Source: Sphingobium indicum B90A
GTDB taxonomy: Bacteria; Pseudomonadota; Alphaproteobacteria; Sphingomonadales; Sphingomonadaceae
NCBI RefSeq assembly: GCF_000264945.2
Contig: NZ_CP013070.1
Location: forward strand, 1,364,001-1,428,000
Length of the DNA stretch: 64,000 nucleotides
Direction: 5' to 3'
The translations under genes were made by a program, and so were the position numbers. The number at the start of each line of letters is the position of its first letter. Position 1 is the stretch's first letter. This document shows positions 63,307 through 64,000 of the stretch, one piece after another. A model generated the notes under the pieces. It saw only the letters and a list, made by a program, of their open reading frames with translations. It was not told the origin of the DNA and did not search any database.

Positions 63307-63972
63307 ATGGCCCGTCTTTGCCTGTTTCTTGCCGTTCCGGGCCTGCTGGCCCTGGGCGGGTGGCTCTATGCGCGGGAATGGGCGCCCGGCCGGGAGGCGT
63401 TCCCGACCCAGGGCGTGTCGGTGTCGTCGGACAACGGCCCGATCGACTGGGGCACGCTGGCGGCGCAGGGGGCCGATTTCGCCTATATCCGCGCATCGAG
63501 CGGCGGGCGCTTCCGCGATCCAGCGTTCGAGGCGAACTGGGCGGGCGCGAGGGCGGCGGGGATGCGCTATGGCGCCGCGCTCGATTTCAGCCTGTGCGCC
63601 AGGGCTTCGGAACAGGCGACGGGCTTCATGACCATGGTGCCGCGCGACAATGCCGCGCTGCCCCCGGTGATCAGGCTGGCGTTCGATCCGGGCTGCCGCG
63701 CGCGGCCGGGGCAGGATGCGGTGCTGTCGGAACTGAACACGCTGATCAACCTGATCGAAAGTCATGCGGGCACGCCGGTGCTGCTCAACGTCAGCGACGA
63801 TTTCGACGCCCAATACGCCATCGCGTCGGGGATCAACCGCACCTTGTGGCTGGACCGCAATTTCTTCGCGCCCGATGGCGGGCAGCGCAAATGGGTGATG
63901 TGGACAGCCAATGATATGCGGCATATCGACGGCATCGACGGTCCGGTGCGATGGGATGTGATGGCGCGATGA
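63307..63972 (+). CDS. Glycoside hydrolase family 25 (lysozyme-like) protein
   Basis: Envelope hydrolase of 221 residues. An N-terminal hydrophobic anchor or signal (LCLFLAVPGLLALGGWLYAR), then the GH25 barrel: QGVSVSSDNGPIDWGTLAAQ, GADFAYIRASSGGRFRDPAF, NWAGARAAGMRYGAALDFS, and VIRLAFDPG, and the end KWVMWTANDMRHIDGIDGPV. GH25 muramidases cleave peptidoglycan; the first catalytic Asp of the usual GxDVS motif is replaced by Ser here (GVSVSSDN), so activity may be altered. The stop overlaps the next start (ATGA). Confidence 0.82.
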   Translation: MARLCLFLAVPGLLALGGWLYAREWAPGREAFPTQGVSVSSDNGPIDWGTLAAQGADFAYIRASSGGRFRDPAFEANWAGARAAGMRYGAALDFSLCARASEQATGFMTMVPRDNAALPPVIRLAFDPGCRARPGQDAVLSELNTLINLIESHAGTPVLLNVSDDFDAQYAIASGINRTLWLDRNFFAPDGGQRKWVMWTANDMRHIDGIDGPVRWDVMAR

Positions 63973-64000
63973 ATGCGACGGAAAAGCTGGTCGAAGCGGC
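63969..64000 (+). CDS. Start of a further gene, partial (right edge)
   Basis: Ten codons only: MNATEKLVEA. The ATG overlaps the GH25 stop by ATGA, a sign of translational coupling. The short start resembles that of cytidine deaminases, but this is too little to name the gene. Confidence 0.5.
   Translation, partial: MNATEKLVEA

Overview
The window is GC-rich (roughly 64-66 %) chromosomal DNA from an alphaproteobacterium, almost certainly a sphingomonad (Sphingobium/Sphingomonas/Novosphingobium group). This is inferred from gene content: a YlxR-L7Ae fusion next to infB, the DUF2849-cysI-DUF934-cysH sulfite block, an RcnB-like protein, NodT-type outer-membrane lipoproteins, a DUF2093 protein, an UPF0262 protein, and several families of short palindromic repeats. 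It is mostly housekeeping core genome. I see no insertion sequence, integrase, prophage or CRISPR array.

Layout. 1-1.9 kb: start of a nitrate/nitrite ABC importer operon (permease cut by the left edge, Tat-exported binding protein) read leftward behind a leader with a terminator hairpin. 2.1 kb: tRNA-Ile2(CAT). 2.2-5.7 kb: polysaccharide deacetylase plus soluble histidine kinase, divergent from an Lrp/AsnC regulator; two perfect 7-3-7 palindromes lie between. 5.7-7.9 kb: ligA. 8.0-9.5 kb: a compact arsenic operon (arsR-arsC-aquaporin). 9.6-13.3 kb: recN, bamD, and a membrane histidine kinase. 13.4-25.3 kb: a long leftward translation/RNA block: rimP-nusA-tautomerase-ylxR/L7Ae-infB-rbfA, then hydrolase-tdk-truB-rpsO-pnp. 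25.5-33.5 kb: PQQ-type sugar dehydrogenase, pyrG, secG, tpiA, then ppiD-trpE. 33.7-39.1 kb: fatty-acid synthesis cluster fabD-(crotonase)-fabG-acpP-fabF-mltG. 39.2-44.2 kb: tripartite MacAB-NodT efflux operon. 44.3-47.7 kb: RcnB-like protein, GntP permease, rpsF-rpsR-rplI. 48-49.3 kb: cytochrome c and a gene-poor stretch with small ORFs. 49.3-56 kb: DUF2093, nitronate monooxygenase-like protein, glycosyltransferase, hydrolase, SelO, AstD. 56.1-60.1 kb: sulfite assimilation operon. 60.1-64 kb: a winged-helix gene with an apparent frameshift in a poly-G tract, MAPEG protein, dnaB, UPF0262, GH25, and the first codons of a further gene.

How the genes work together. The sulfate end of the assimilation path is self-contained here: the CysH-type reductase makes sulfite, the siroheme sulfite reductase makes sulfide, and the SUMT enzyme supplies the siroheme precursor. 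The rim/nus/inf/rbf/tru/rps/pnp block couples transcription elongation, initiation, ribosome maturation and RNA turnover. The fab cluster supplies acyl-ACP and ends in mltG.

Most notable observations: (i) an A7G8 homopolymer that puts the natural start of a winged-helix gene one base out of frame; (ii) a dispersed palindromic element whose outer arm doubles as the Shine-Dalgarno of recN, rbfA and ylxR; (iii) paired palindromic operators upstream of the Lrp gene; (iv) an arsenic operon with an aquaporin as the only exporter and an apparently leaderless arsR whose operator covers the -10; (v) two unlisted small ORFs, one a 29-residue single-span membrane peptide.
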